Assembly: GCA_013002535.1 (NCBI GenBank)
Contig: JABDJK010000087.1
Location: 1 to 39,472, forward strand
Direction of reading: 5' to 3'
Length of the DNA stretch: 39,472 nt
Source: Hyphococcus sp.
GTDB lineage: Bacteria > Pseudomonadota > Alphaproteobacteria > Caulobacterales > Parvularculaceae
Shown: positions 26,024 through 33,603 of the stretch, one piece after another
Layout of the letters: every line of letters begins with the position of its first letter
Position numbering within the stretch: the first letter of the stretch is position 1
Made by a program: the position numbers and the translations under genes
Notes under the pieces: model-generated
Database searches by the model: none
What the model was told of the DNA's origin: nothing
Seen by the model: only the letters and a program-made list of their open reading frames with translations

Positions 26024-28459
26024 GTGAGCAAACAACCCGACGAAATAGCGCTGGATTCCAGCGATATTGACGATAGGCATGCCGAGGCGGACAACGCCGG
26101 CGCCGTTGATGGCGACGGACAAAAGCCGCGCATGCGCTTCAAGGGTATTGTGGAGGCTGGCGCACACGAACCAACAACATCGACTGATTTTGGCATTCTG
26201 AAGATTGAGCCAAGCTCGCGGCGCTGGAATTCTTTAAGCCGGCAGGTCTGGCTCGCTGCACGTCTTGTAGCAATTCTGGTTTGCGTTTCGGTGTTGCTCG
26301 GCGTTCCGCTTGGCAATTACTGGGCCTATTACGAAATTAACGGCACTGGCGCCGGCTGGAATATCTTCGAAGCCTACGACTTTAATGTCCTGACGAGCGC
26401 CGTCATTATTCCGCTATCATTCCTTCTATTGGGCTACCTCCTCTCTCGTATGGCGACGATGTTACAGGCCGCTGAATCCATTGCCGTTGCGGCGCAACAA
26501 ATGACAACGCCAGATGTTACCGCCGCGCGCAACGCCGAACGCGTCGGCGATGTCATGCGCGGGCAAATGACAGCGTTGAACCAGGGTCTTGATGGCGCGC
26601 TGACGCGCCTCGCCTCGGTTGAATCTATTATTCGCCAGCATGTAGAAGCGATCGAGATCGCTGGCGACGCCATTGAGCACAAGGCCACTGGCGCGGTCGC
26701 GCGCGTCGCCGATGAACGTTCCCGATTGATGGAATTGACCGAGAGCCTCAACGCTCATGCGGACTCATTCGCAGCGGCGATCGCCGAGCGCGCCCAGGCG
26801 AGCATCGTTGCTCTCGAAAACGCAGAAAAAGCGCCGGCAAAATACGAACTGGAATTTGATGAGCGGCTGCAAAAACTTGAGGGCGCAGCGACGCGCGCCG
26901 TGACGAGTTTTGAGTCTCTTCGTGACGCCTTACGCAGTACTGACGAAAGCATGCGCGGCGCATCCCTGCTGATCGATCAGGCGGCCGAACACACCCTGAA
27001 GGCTTCCGAACGCGCGACCGCCGCATCCAACGCCGCCGCGGAGTCCGCTGCGATTAACGCAGCAAACGTCGCGGCGTCGGCAAACCGCGCAGCAGACGCC
27101 GCAAAAGAAGCTGCGGACAAAGCCATCGCCACTGTTCGCGATGAAACCGAACAGGTCGCGCAAGCCGCTATCGACGCTGCCGCCGAACGATCGGAGCAGG
27201 TCAAAAGCGCAGCAGTAAAAGCCGTCGGTGAAATGTCGAAAACGACGACAGATACGGTTGAAAAAGCGCGTAAGGACGCCTCCGAAGCCATGAAAGCAGC
27301 GGCGGAAGTTTCTGAAGCTGCGAAGGTTTCAAGCGACGCGGCAAAAGAAGCGTCGGCAAACGTCACGAAGGCGAGCGAAGACGCCCGTAAGAGTTCTGAT
27401 GACGCATTGAAATATACCGAGACCGCGGCCGCACGTATTGAAGAACGCAACAGGGCATTGTCTGAGGCGCGGGCTGCCCTTGAGAAGGAAAACGAACGCC
27501 TCGAGAACCTCATCGAGGAGCAACGCAAACGTGCTGACCGCCTCGCCGACGCGATCGCTTCGCAAACCCAGCGCCTGACCGCGCTCGCGGAAGCGCAACT
27601 GCGCGAACAGGAAGCTGTCGCCAGCCTAGCTGTCCAAACCGCTGCGGAAGCTAAAAAAGCCGAAGAACAAAAGGCGCGCATAGCAGCCGAACAAAAAGCT
27701 AAGGCGGAACGTCTGGAGGCAGAACGCAAAAAAGCGGAGCGCTTGCAGAAAGAACAAGCCGTCAACGAGAAAAAGGCCGCCGAAGAAGCCGCGCGGAAAG
27801 AAGCAGCTGAAAAGGAAAATGCCGCCAGAAAGGCCGCGAAATTAGAAGATTCAGGCAAAGCACAAAACACAAGCGCCGCGCGGCTGAACGAGCTTGCTGA
27901 AACCATGGCGTCACGCGGCTCGCGCAAACAAAACCGCAAGCGCACGGAACCGCCTGTCGAAGCAAAGTCCGGCGCGCATGGCGACAAAAAATTAAAAGGC
28001 GATGTTTCCTGGAAAGAAATCCTCGATGCAACAGACGTTGCAGAACCATTAGATCTCGGCCGGACCGATAAAAAAACGCCGGCGGCCGCCCGCGACGAAG
28101 CAGAAGACGCGATCCGCATTATCTCAAACCTTCAGCATTTCACTTACGATTTGGAAACGCGGCTCTATGGCGACCCGCCCCCGGCGCTGCAGGAACGTTT
28201 TGAACGCGGCGACCGGAACGTTTTCGCCAATCGGCTTTTGCGCCTGAATGAGTCAGACGTCAAACGCCGTATACGAACGGAATCGGCGCGCGACCGAAAG
28301 TTTGAAACTAGCGTTCACGACTTCCTGCAAAGCTTCGAAAAGCTTCTTGAAGATGCAACGACGTCAGACACCGCCGATGAGGAACTGGAGGAATATCTTT
28401 CTTCCCCGCTCGGCCGCGTTTATCTGCTGATTGGCGCAACGGTTGGCTATTTCGCCTAA
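26024..28459 (+). CDS. Large two-TM alanine-rich coiled-coil protein
   Basis: An 811-residue protein in four parts: an acidic cytoplasmic N-terminus (1-70), two membrane helices (about 76-97 and 121-141), a very long Ala/Glu/Lys-rich coiled coil (about 145-645), and a charged linker followed by a globular C-terminal domain (about 665-811) containing AIRIISNLQHFTYDLETRLYG, ERFERGDRNVFANRLLRL and FLQSFEKLLEDA. The GTG start at 26024 has AGGGAAA just upstream; the frame could begin at 25967 but lacks such a site. The layout recalls the Caulobacter polarity protein TipN (two N-terminal TM, long coiled coil), so a polarity or envelope scaffold is a reasonable inference. It is divergent from the channel gene. 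Confidence 0.8.
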   Translation: MSKQPDEIALDSSDIDDRHAEADNAGAVDGDGQKPRMRFKGIVEAGAHEPTTSTDFGILKIEPSSRRWNSLSRQVWLAARLVAILVCVSVLLGVPLGNYWAYYEINGTGAGWNIFEAYDFNVLTSAVIIPLSFLLLGYLLSRMATMLQAAESIAVAAQQMTTPDVTAARNAERVGDVMRGQMTALNQGLDGALTRLASVESIIRQHVEAIEIAGDAIEHKATGAVARVADERSRLMELTESLNAHADSFAAAIAERAQASIVALENAEKAPAKYELEFDERLQKLEGAATRAVTSFESLRDALRSTDESMRGASLLIDQAAEHTLKASERATAASNAAAESAAINAANVAASANRAADAAKEAADKAIATVRDETEQVAQAAIDAAAERSEQVKSAAVKAVGEMSKTTTDTVEKARKDASEAMKAAAEVSEAAKVSSDAAKEASANVTKASEDARKSSDDALKYTETAAARIEERNRALSEARAALEKENERLENLIEEQRKRADRLADAIASQTQRLTALAEAQLREQEAVASLAVQTAAEAKKAEEQKARIAAEQKAKAERLEAERKKAERLQKEQAVNEKKAAEEAARKEAAEKENAARKAAKLEDSGKAQNTSAARLNELAETMASRGSRKQNRKRTEPPVEAKSGAHGDKKLKGDVSWKEILDATDVAEPLDLGRTDKKTPAAARDEAEDAIRIISNLQHFTYDLETRLYGDPPPALQERFERGDRNVFANRLLRLNESDVKRRIRTESARDRKFETSVHDFLQSFEKLLEDATTSDTADEELEEYLSSPLGRVYLLIGATVGYFA

Positions 28460-28536
28460 ATTTTCGCAACTCGGCCACTTTGGATGCGATCAGCCGCCAC
28501 GTTGTCTGACGCGATGCCAGGGCCCAGCTTAGACGA

Positions 28537-28881
28537 ATGTTAGTCACCGCCGCCATACTCATAGCTCTTGTTTCAGCAACGCACTCATTGATCGGCGGCA
28601 AGCGCCTCATCCGCCCGATTTTAAAAACGGATGGCTTGCCGATAATTCTGGGTAGTCTGCAAAATACCAAATTGACCCTGTCGATCGGTTGGCGCATGCT
28701 TTCATTATGTTGGATCGGCGTGGCGGCGGCGCTTGTATCACTGCAAATTCATCAAAACATTTCTGGAACGAGGTTGTTTTGGATTGTGACTTTTCTTTTC
28801 GGCGTTAGCGCTGCACTTGCATTGATTGTCTCAAAAGGCGCCTATAAATCGTGGGTGTTTTTCCGCCAACAAGTGTCTTGA
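28537..28881 (+). CDS. Small integral membrane protein
   Basis: A 114-residue protein with about four hydrophobic stretches: 2-20, 45-65 and 75-100, plus a weak one between. It begins MLVTAAILIALVSATHSLIGGKRLIRPIL. The N-terminal HSLIGGKRLIRPI and the closing YKSW resemble small uncharacterised membrane proteins of proteobacteria; no function is known to me. It follows the coiled-coil gene by 77 bases on the same strand and converges on the esterase gene with a 36-base gap. The ribosome site is weak. Confidence 0.72.
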   Translation: MLVTAAILIALVSATHSLIGGKRLIRPILKTDGLPIILGSLQNTKLTLSIGWRMLSLCWIGVAAALVSLQIHQNISGTRLFWIVTFLFGVSAALALIVSKGAYKSWVFFRQQVS

Positions 28882-28917
28882 CCGGTTATTCTGCAAACAC
28901 GCATTGAACCACGCGAT

Positions 28918-29892
28918 TTACTTCCCGCTTGAATCTGCAAAAAATTTCCACGCGAGTGCTGCGCCGTTGGCGTCGCGGCAAGCAGGGCCTAGAAACTTTT
29001 TCAGGAACCGCCGTTGCCGCTTCGGATGAGACCGTGACGGAACAACATGCCCGCCGCCTTCCATAGTGACGATGACAACGTCGGCGCCGTCATCGGCGCC
29101 CGCATGCCGGGCGATTGAAATTCGGCAATCGTCGCCCTTATCGCGATCCGGAACCACCCGAACATTTGTCGGCTCGGCGTATGCATTGTTATGATCCAGC
29201 CACCATTTCCGCGTCGCATCAACGGAATAGACGACATCCTGTTGATCGCGGGCGCCGACCATGCCGCCGTCCCAGCGCATTAATGGATCGTCGGTTCCAT
29301 TGATGAGCATCACGGGCGTTGGGACCGCCGCGACGGGCGTCGGCGTTTTATGCGGCAGGTTGGCGATGAACGATGCGCCGGCGGCGAAAATCTCAGGCGC
29401 CTCTATCAACAATCGAAACGTCATCATGCCGCCATTCGATCCGCCGGCAACATAAACGCGGTCGCGATCAATCTTGTGGTTCACAGCAGCCCACTCAATA
29501 ACGTCGCGAATGAAGGCAACATCATCCAGTTTGGATGATTGCGCACCAGCCGGTTCACGATGATCATTCCAATGCAGACGACGCCCTTTCGTAGCGCCAG
29601 TCGATGTGTTCGAGCCGTTGGGTGCGATTAACAAAAACCCTTCGTCTTTAGCCAGGCGCAGCCAGTCTTTGCCGGCAGGCTGCGACAGAGTCTTTTGCAT
29701 ATTTTGCGTACCGCCATGAAGGAGCACAACAAGCGGTGAATTTTCAGCCAAACCCTCCGGGCGCTCAACAAGGAACCAACGCTCGACGCCATCAACCTCG
29801 ATGGTACGCTGTTCATCCGCCTTCGCAGCGCCAAGATTAAAAAAAGCCGTCAAAGACGCAATTAAACAAACGCCGGTTTTTGAATGCCGCAT
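28918..29892 (-). CDS. Secreted esterase, PHB depolymerase/LpqC-like
   Basis: An alpha/beta hydrolase of 324 residues with a signal peptide (MRHSKTGVCLIASLTAFFNLGAAKA). It has the HGG oxyanion motif in VVLLHGGTQN, a nucleophile elbow GGSNGG (Ser in VYVAGGSNGGMMTFRL), an acid in NGTDDPLM and the closing His in GGGHVVPSR. This set matches the polyhydroxybutyrate depolymerase/feruloyl esterase/LpqC group, which cleaves polyester or aryl ester bonds outside the cytoplasm. The actual substrate cannot be read from the sequence. It is probably a single gene: 88 bases separate it from the lipid transport operon upstream. Confidence 0.88.
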   Translation of the reverse strand: MRHSKTGVCLIASLTAFFNLGAAKADEQRTIEVDGVERWFLVERPEGLAENSPLVVLLHGGTQNMQKTLSQPAGKDWLRLAKDEGFLLIAPNGSNTSTGATKGRRLHWNDHREPAGAQSSKLDDVAFIRDVIEWAAVNHKIDRDRVYVAGGSNGGMMTFRLLIEAPEIFAAGASFIANLPHKTPTPVAAVPTPVMLINGTDDPLMRWDGGMVGARDQQDVVYSVDATRKWWLDHNNAYAEPTNVRVVPDRDKGDDCRISIARHAGADDGADVVIVTMEGGGHVVPSRSHPKRQRRFLKKFLGPACRDANGAALAWKFFADSSGK

Positions 29893-29980
29893 AAAAACGC
29901 CTCGCCGCTTTCCCTCAGATACTGCCGGATACGAAAATTATACGGGCAAAACAGAAAAATCTGTCGGCGTTTCGATATTT

Positions 29981-30604
29981 TTATGATTGGCTGCGCAAAG
30001 CCGTCTCGCCGGCTTCGAGGGTCCATGTCGACAAATCGCCAATGACGGCGTCAAAGGCCTCATTGAAAGCGGTCAGCACATTGTCAGCGGAATCGCTCGC
30101 TGCGGTGCGTGTGACAGAAAATTTTCTGGCATCGAAAATTCTACCCTTGCCATTGGTAAGGCGCACATAAGCAATGACATTGACGTCACGGGCGCCGTTG
30201 GCGGCGTTGAATTCCAGTTTGCGCAAATCGATTTGCAGGGTGGCGTCGGCTAGCGGCAAAGCGTTCGGATCGCCAACTGAAAGAATGCGGCCAGAGTCTT
30301 CAAACGTTTGTACGACCGCCGTCTGAAACAATCGCGGCGCACGATCCGCCCATTCGGCGCCGGCGTAATATTCAACCTTACCCGGCCCTGTTGCTACGGC
30401 AATTCGAATAGAGTCGTATACGCGCGTAGAACGCGGATCGTCGACAATTAGCGACCACTCTACTGGCGCGCCTGATGACGACAATTCAACGGCTTCGATA
30501 TGATATCGCGGCTTCGGCGGCGCCGTTTCCGGTAGGAGCGATACACAGCCCACGCAGAAAAATGCGAGCCCGAAAATAATAGATTGCAACGCGAGTTTTA
30601 TCAT
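29981..30604 (-). CDS. ABC-type transport auxiliary lipoprotein (PqiC-like)
   Basis: A 207-residue outer-membrane-type lipoprotein of the DUF330/ABC_trans_aux family. The lipobox is in LAFFCVGC with Cys20. The body has the family pattern of an early P(K)PRYHIEAVEL, RIAVATGPGKVEYYAGAEWADRAP and a late LRKLEFNA...VIAYVRLTN. Such proteins pair with MCE proteins to receive or pass lipid at the outer membrane. Its ATG overlaps the stop codon of the MCE gene (ATGA), so it is the last gene of the four-gene operon. Confidence 0.92.
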   Translation of the reverse strand: MIKLALQSIIFGLAFFCVGCVSLLPETAPPKPRYHIEAVELSSSGAPVEWSLIVDDPRSTRVYDSIRIAVATGPGKVEYYAGAEWADRAPRLFQTAVVQTFEDSGRILSVGDPNALPLADATLQIDLRKLEFNAANGARDVNVIAYVRLTNGKGRIFDARKFSVTRTAASDSADNVLTAFNEAFDAVIGDLSTWTLEAGETALRSQS

Positions 30605-31503
30605 TCTTCATCCGCCTCATATTCTGGCGCGTTTTCACCCAGGAAATACGCCTGGGGGTCGCGATCAATTTCACGCAGCATATAATCAAGGGTCTTCATG
30701 AGGCGCCGCAATTCTGCGAGCGCTGGCGCCACTTGCCCCAGCCCCCGGTCAGCAAATACATTGATCGACTCTCGATTATCACCGACGACACCGCGTAAAT
30801 CGACCAGCAGCCCTTCAAGTTCAGCAACAGCGTCCGACGCATCGCCATTGACGATACGTTCAAGACCTTCCGAGGCGCGTTCGAGACGTTCTGTAAGTGC
30901 AGCCAGATCTTCGGTCGCCTTGCTGGCGTTTTTCAGGATTGCAGCGATTTCCGCTTCGTTTTCGGCGACAGCGCCGGTCACGATCTCCACATTCGAAATG
31001 ATGTTCTGGAAATTCTGAATATTTTCATCAGACAGCAATTGACTGGCGCGTGCGATAACGTCGCCTGACCCCTCGAAGAGTGCGCCAAAGCTCGACATAT
31101 CGGCCGTGATCACAGGGATGCGTTGGTCACTCGCGTCATTTAAATATTCAGCGCTCGCGCTGCCGCCAACCAGCTGGATGATGGTTAATCCTGTAAAGCC
31201 AACGGGCTCAAGTTCCGCGCGGGTATCAGTTTTCACAGGCGTGTCTTTATCGACACGAATGCGCGCCACGACAATCTGTGGGTTGTCCGGATCGATTTTT
31301 AGCGTTTCGACTTCACCCTTTTGAATGCCGTTAAATCGCACCTGTGCGCCTACGGATAAACCCGAGACCCGTTCGGTAAAGATAATATCGTATTCGTCAA
31401 ATTCGGTTTGCTGACGGCTGAGCGTCAACACCGCAAGAAAGCCCGCCGCAGCGACGATCATCACGAATGCGCCAATCAGGATATAATGGCCGCGTGTTTC
31501 CAT
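30601..31503 (-). CDS. MCE/MlaD family lipid-binding protein
   Basis: A 300-residue periplasmic MCE protein held by one N-terminal helix (about 8-28). The MCE domain (about 38-115) is seen in YDIIFTERVSGLSVGAQVRFNGIQKGEV and GFTGLTIIQLVGG. Behind it lies a long helical region (about 140-260, heptad-like ENIQNFQNIISNVEIVTGAVAENEAEIAAIL) of the kind that forms a needle-like hexameric tunnel in longer MCE proteins. It is much longer than the MlaD-like protein at 12411-12905, so the two probably serve different systems. It follows the ATPase gene by 16 bases. Confidence 0.93.
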   Translation of the reverse strand: METRGHYILIGAFVMIVAAAGFLAVLTLSRQQTEFDEYDIIFTERVSGLSVGAQVRFNGIQKGEVETLKIDPDNPQIVVARIRVDKDTPVKTDTRAELEPVGFTGLTIIQLVGGSASAEYLNDASDQRIPVITADMSSFGALFEGSGDVIARASQLLSDENIQNFQNIISNVEIVTGAVAENEAEIAAILKNASKATEDLAALTERLERASEGLERIVNGDASDAVAELEGLLVDLRGVVGDNRESINVFADRGLGQVAPALAELRRLMKTLDYMLREIDRDPQAYFLGENAPEYEADEE

Positions 31504-31519
31504 CGAACGCTACTACCCC

Positions 31520-32302
31520 TTAACTCGCCTTTGCGACCAACGCCGCACGCCCCCGCGGGCCCGAGAAATATTCGTTGATCCAGGGATGGTCCGCCCGCCG
31601 AACCTCTTCCAATGGACCGCATTCAATCACATGCTTTTCCGCGAGCACGGCAACCCGGTCGCACGCCGCATGCAGCGTATCAAGATCGTGGGTTACCATA
31701 AACACTGTTAACCCTAAGGATTCCTTGAGATTTATGATCAGCTCATCGAATTTCGCGGCGCCAATGGGGTCCAGCCCCGCCGTTGGTTCATCCAGGAATA
31801 CGAGTTCCGGGTCCAGCGCCAGCGCCCGCGCAAGGCCGGCGCGCTTCTTCATGCCGCCGGAAAGCTCCGACGGATATTTCGCGCCCGCATCCGGCGGCAG
31901 CCCCACCATGGAGATTTTCAAGGCGGCCATATCCTGCGCCAGCTCGCCCTCAACGTGGAGATGCTCGCGGATCGGGGCCATGACATTTTGCGCAACGGTT
32001 AACGAAGAGAAAAGAGCGCCGCCCTGAAACAGAACGCCCCAGCGCCGCTCTATGGAAAGCCGCGTTTTCTCATCCGCTTCATAAAACTCGTCGCCAAAGA
32101 CCCGAACCGTTCCGTTCGACGGTCGTTTCAGGCCGATAATGGCGCGCATCAAGACCGACTTGCCGGTGCCTGAACCTCCAACAACACCCATGATCTCGCC
32201 TGAATGAACATCGAGATCGAGATCGTTGTGAACGACAACATCGTCGAACTGCGTACGCAGATCGCGGACTTCGATCACGTTCGGTTTTGCTGATTTGTCC
32301 AT
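31520..32302 (-). CDS. MlaF-like ABC transporter ATP-binding protein
   Basis: This is the 260-residue ATPase of an MCE-type lipid transporter. It has Walker A GGSGTGKS, a Q-loop in VLFQGGALFSSLTV, the signature LSGGMKKRAGLARALA, Walker B LVFLDEPTAGLDP and the H-loop in VTHDL. The GGALFSSL segment after the Q-loop and LSGGM are typical of MlaF. The ATG at 32302 lies 1 base beyond the permease stop codon, with GGAGA inside the permease end as ribosome site. A longer reading frame from 32452 would only duplicate the permease end in another frame. Confidence 0.95.
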   Translation of the reverse strand: MDKSAKPNVIEVRDLRTQFDDVVVHNDLDLDVHSGEIMGVVGGSGTGKSVLMRAIIGLKRPSNGTVRVFGDEFYEADEKTRLSIERRWGVLFQGGALFSSLTVAQNVMAPIREHLHVEGELAQDMAALKISMVGLPPDAGAKYPSELSGGMKKRAGLARALALDPELVFLDEPTAGLDPIGAAKFDELIINLKESLGLTVFMVTHDLDTLHAACDRVAVLAEKHVIECGPLEEVRRADHPWINEYFSGPRGRAALVAKAS

Positions 32303-32303
32303 T

Positions 32304-33440
32304 CTAGAAATCGATCTCCAGATAGAACATCGCAAAGAACGCATCGATGACGATGACCAGGAACAATGATTGAACCACGGAAAGCGTCGTACGCTGACCA
32401 AGAGACTCTGAGCTCCCCTCGACTTCCATGCCCTGAAAGCAGCCGATAACACCGATCACGAAGGCGAAGAATGGCGCCTTGATCAATCCCGCCCAAAAAT
32501 GATTGATGATAATCGTTTCTTGAAAACGCGCCGCAAACAATGCGAGCGATATATCCATGGCTCCGGCGGCAACCAGCGCACCGCCGGTAACGCCCAAAAC
32601 CGCTGCAATAAAAGCGATCGCTGGCAGCATAATAACCAATGCAACAACCCGTGGGAGAACCAGCGCCTCCATCGGATCAATGCCGAGAACGCGCATGGCG
32701 TCGATCTCTTCGCGGATTTTCATGGAGCCTATCTGCGCGGTAAAGGCGCTGCCCGAACGGCCTGCAATCAAAATTGCCGTCAGCAAAACACCGAATTCAC
32801 GCAAGACGGCGATACCGACAAGTTCGACGGTAAAAATATCGGCATTAAACAACCGCAGAATCTTCGCGCCCATGAACGCAACGACTGCGCCAATCAAAAA
32901 CGACATTAGGCCAATAATCGGAATCGCGTTGAGCCCCGCCTCTTCCATGTGATGGACCGTCGAGGTCCAGCGGAAGTGCGACGGCCTCGTAAGAACGCGC
33001 CACGCTGTAAATAATGTTTGACCGATGAAGCTCATCAATTCGAGCATGGCGTTGATCGCGTCCATGGTGCCGACGCCGAGACGGCGAAGCATTTCCATGA
33101 AGGCGTTCGGATGCACTGGCGAGACGTGACACGGCGCCAAATGATTTTCGACTTGCGCCAACAGCGCGCCATGGGCGTCATTAGCGCCGATAATTCGTGA
33201 ATTTTCTGTACGCTGCGTGCAGGCGAAGAACGTTCGCTGGAGAACCATGGCGCCCGCCGTATCGAGGCGTTCCACGCCGGATACGTCGATCACCAGATCG
33301 CGCCCAACCGAATCATCGGCGAAGTCGCGCAGACGATTGTCGATTTGCTTCAAAAAACGCGCGCGCCAGTCCCCTGACGCGACCAGTTTAAGGACGCCGC
33401 CATCCACATCGATATCGAAATGAGCCGCAGATTCAGCCAT
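32304..33440 (-). CDS. MlaE-like permease with N-terminal STAS domain
   Basis: This is the 378-residue permease subunit of the MCE transporter. Residues 1-100 form a STAS domain (VIDVSGVERLDTAGAMVLQRTF) and 120-378 the MlaE membrane domain with about five to six helices. Signatures are the MEEAGLNAIPIIGLMSFLIGAVVAF start, the conserved EFGVLLTAILIAGRSGSAFTAQIGSMKIREEIDAMRVLGIDP cytoplasmic coupling loop, and LPRVVALVIMLP. Fused STAS domains replace the separate MlaB seen in E. coli. The start at 33440 has AGAAGG 8 bases upstream. It is first in the permease-ATPase-MCE-lipoprotein operon. Confidence 0.94.
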   Translation of the reverse strand: MAESAAHFDIDVDGGVLKLVASGDWRARFLKQIDNRLRDFADDSVGRDLVIDVSGVERLDTAGAMVLQRTFFACTQRTENSRIIGANDAHGALLAQVENHLAPCHVSPVHPNAFMEMLRRLGVGTMDAINAMLELMSFIGQTLFTAWRVLTRPSHFRWTSTVHHMEEAGLNAIPIIGLMSFLIGAVVAFMGAKILRLFNADIFTVELVGIAVLREFGVLLTAILIAGRSGSAFTAQIGSMKIREEIDAMRVLGIDPMEALVLPRVVALVIMLPAIAFIAAVLGVTGGALVAAGAMDISLALFAARFQETIIINHFWAGLIKAPFFAFVIGVIGCFQGMEVEGSSESLGQRTTLSVVQSLFLVIVIDAFFAMFYLEIDF

Positions 33441-33603
33441 GGTTAACGCCTTCTTAACAAAGGACGCGCATCGGCGCGACGCTTGCAGTGTCATCATGGC
33501 GTACAGGATGTTAAAATGGTCCTGAAATCACCGAGAATCCTGCCAAATTGGGTGCTCGCGGGCGATTTTTTGAGTGTGGTGTGTCATTTTGGGAGCGGCT
33601 TTC

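Noticed and set aside
26977-28119. 380-residue open frame antisense to the coiled-coil gene
   Set aside because: It consists of Ala/Ser/Phe-rich low complexity produced by the strongly biased codons of the opposite strand, with no domain or ribosome site.
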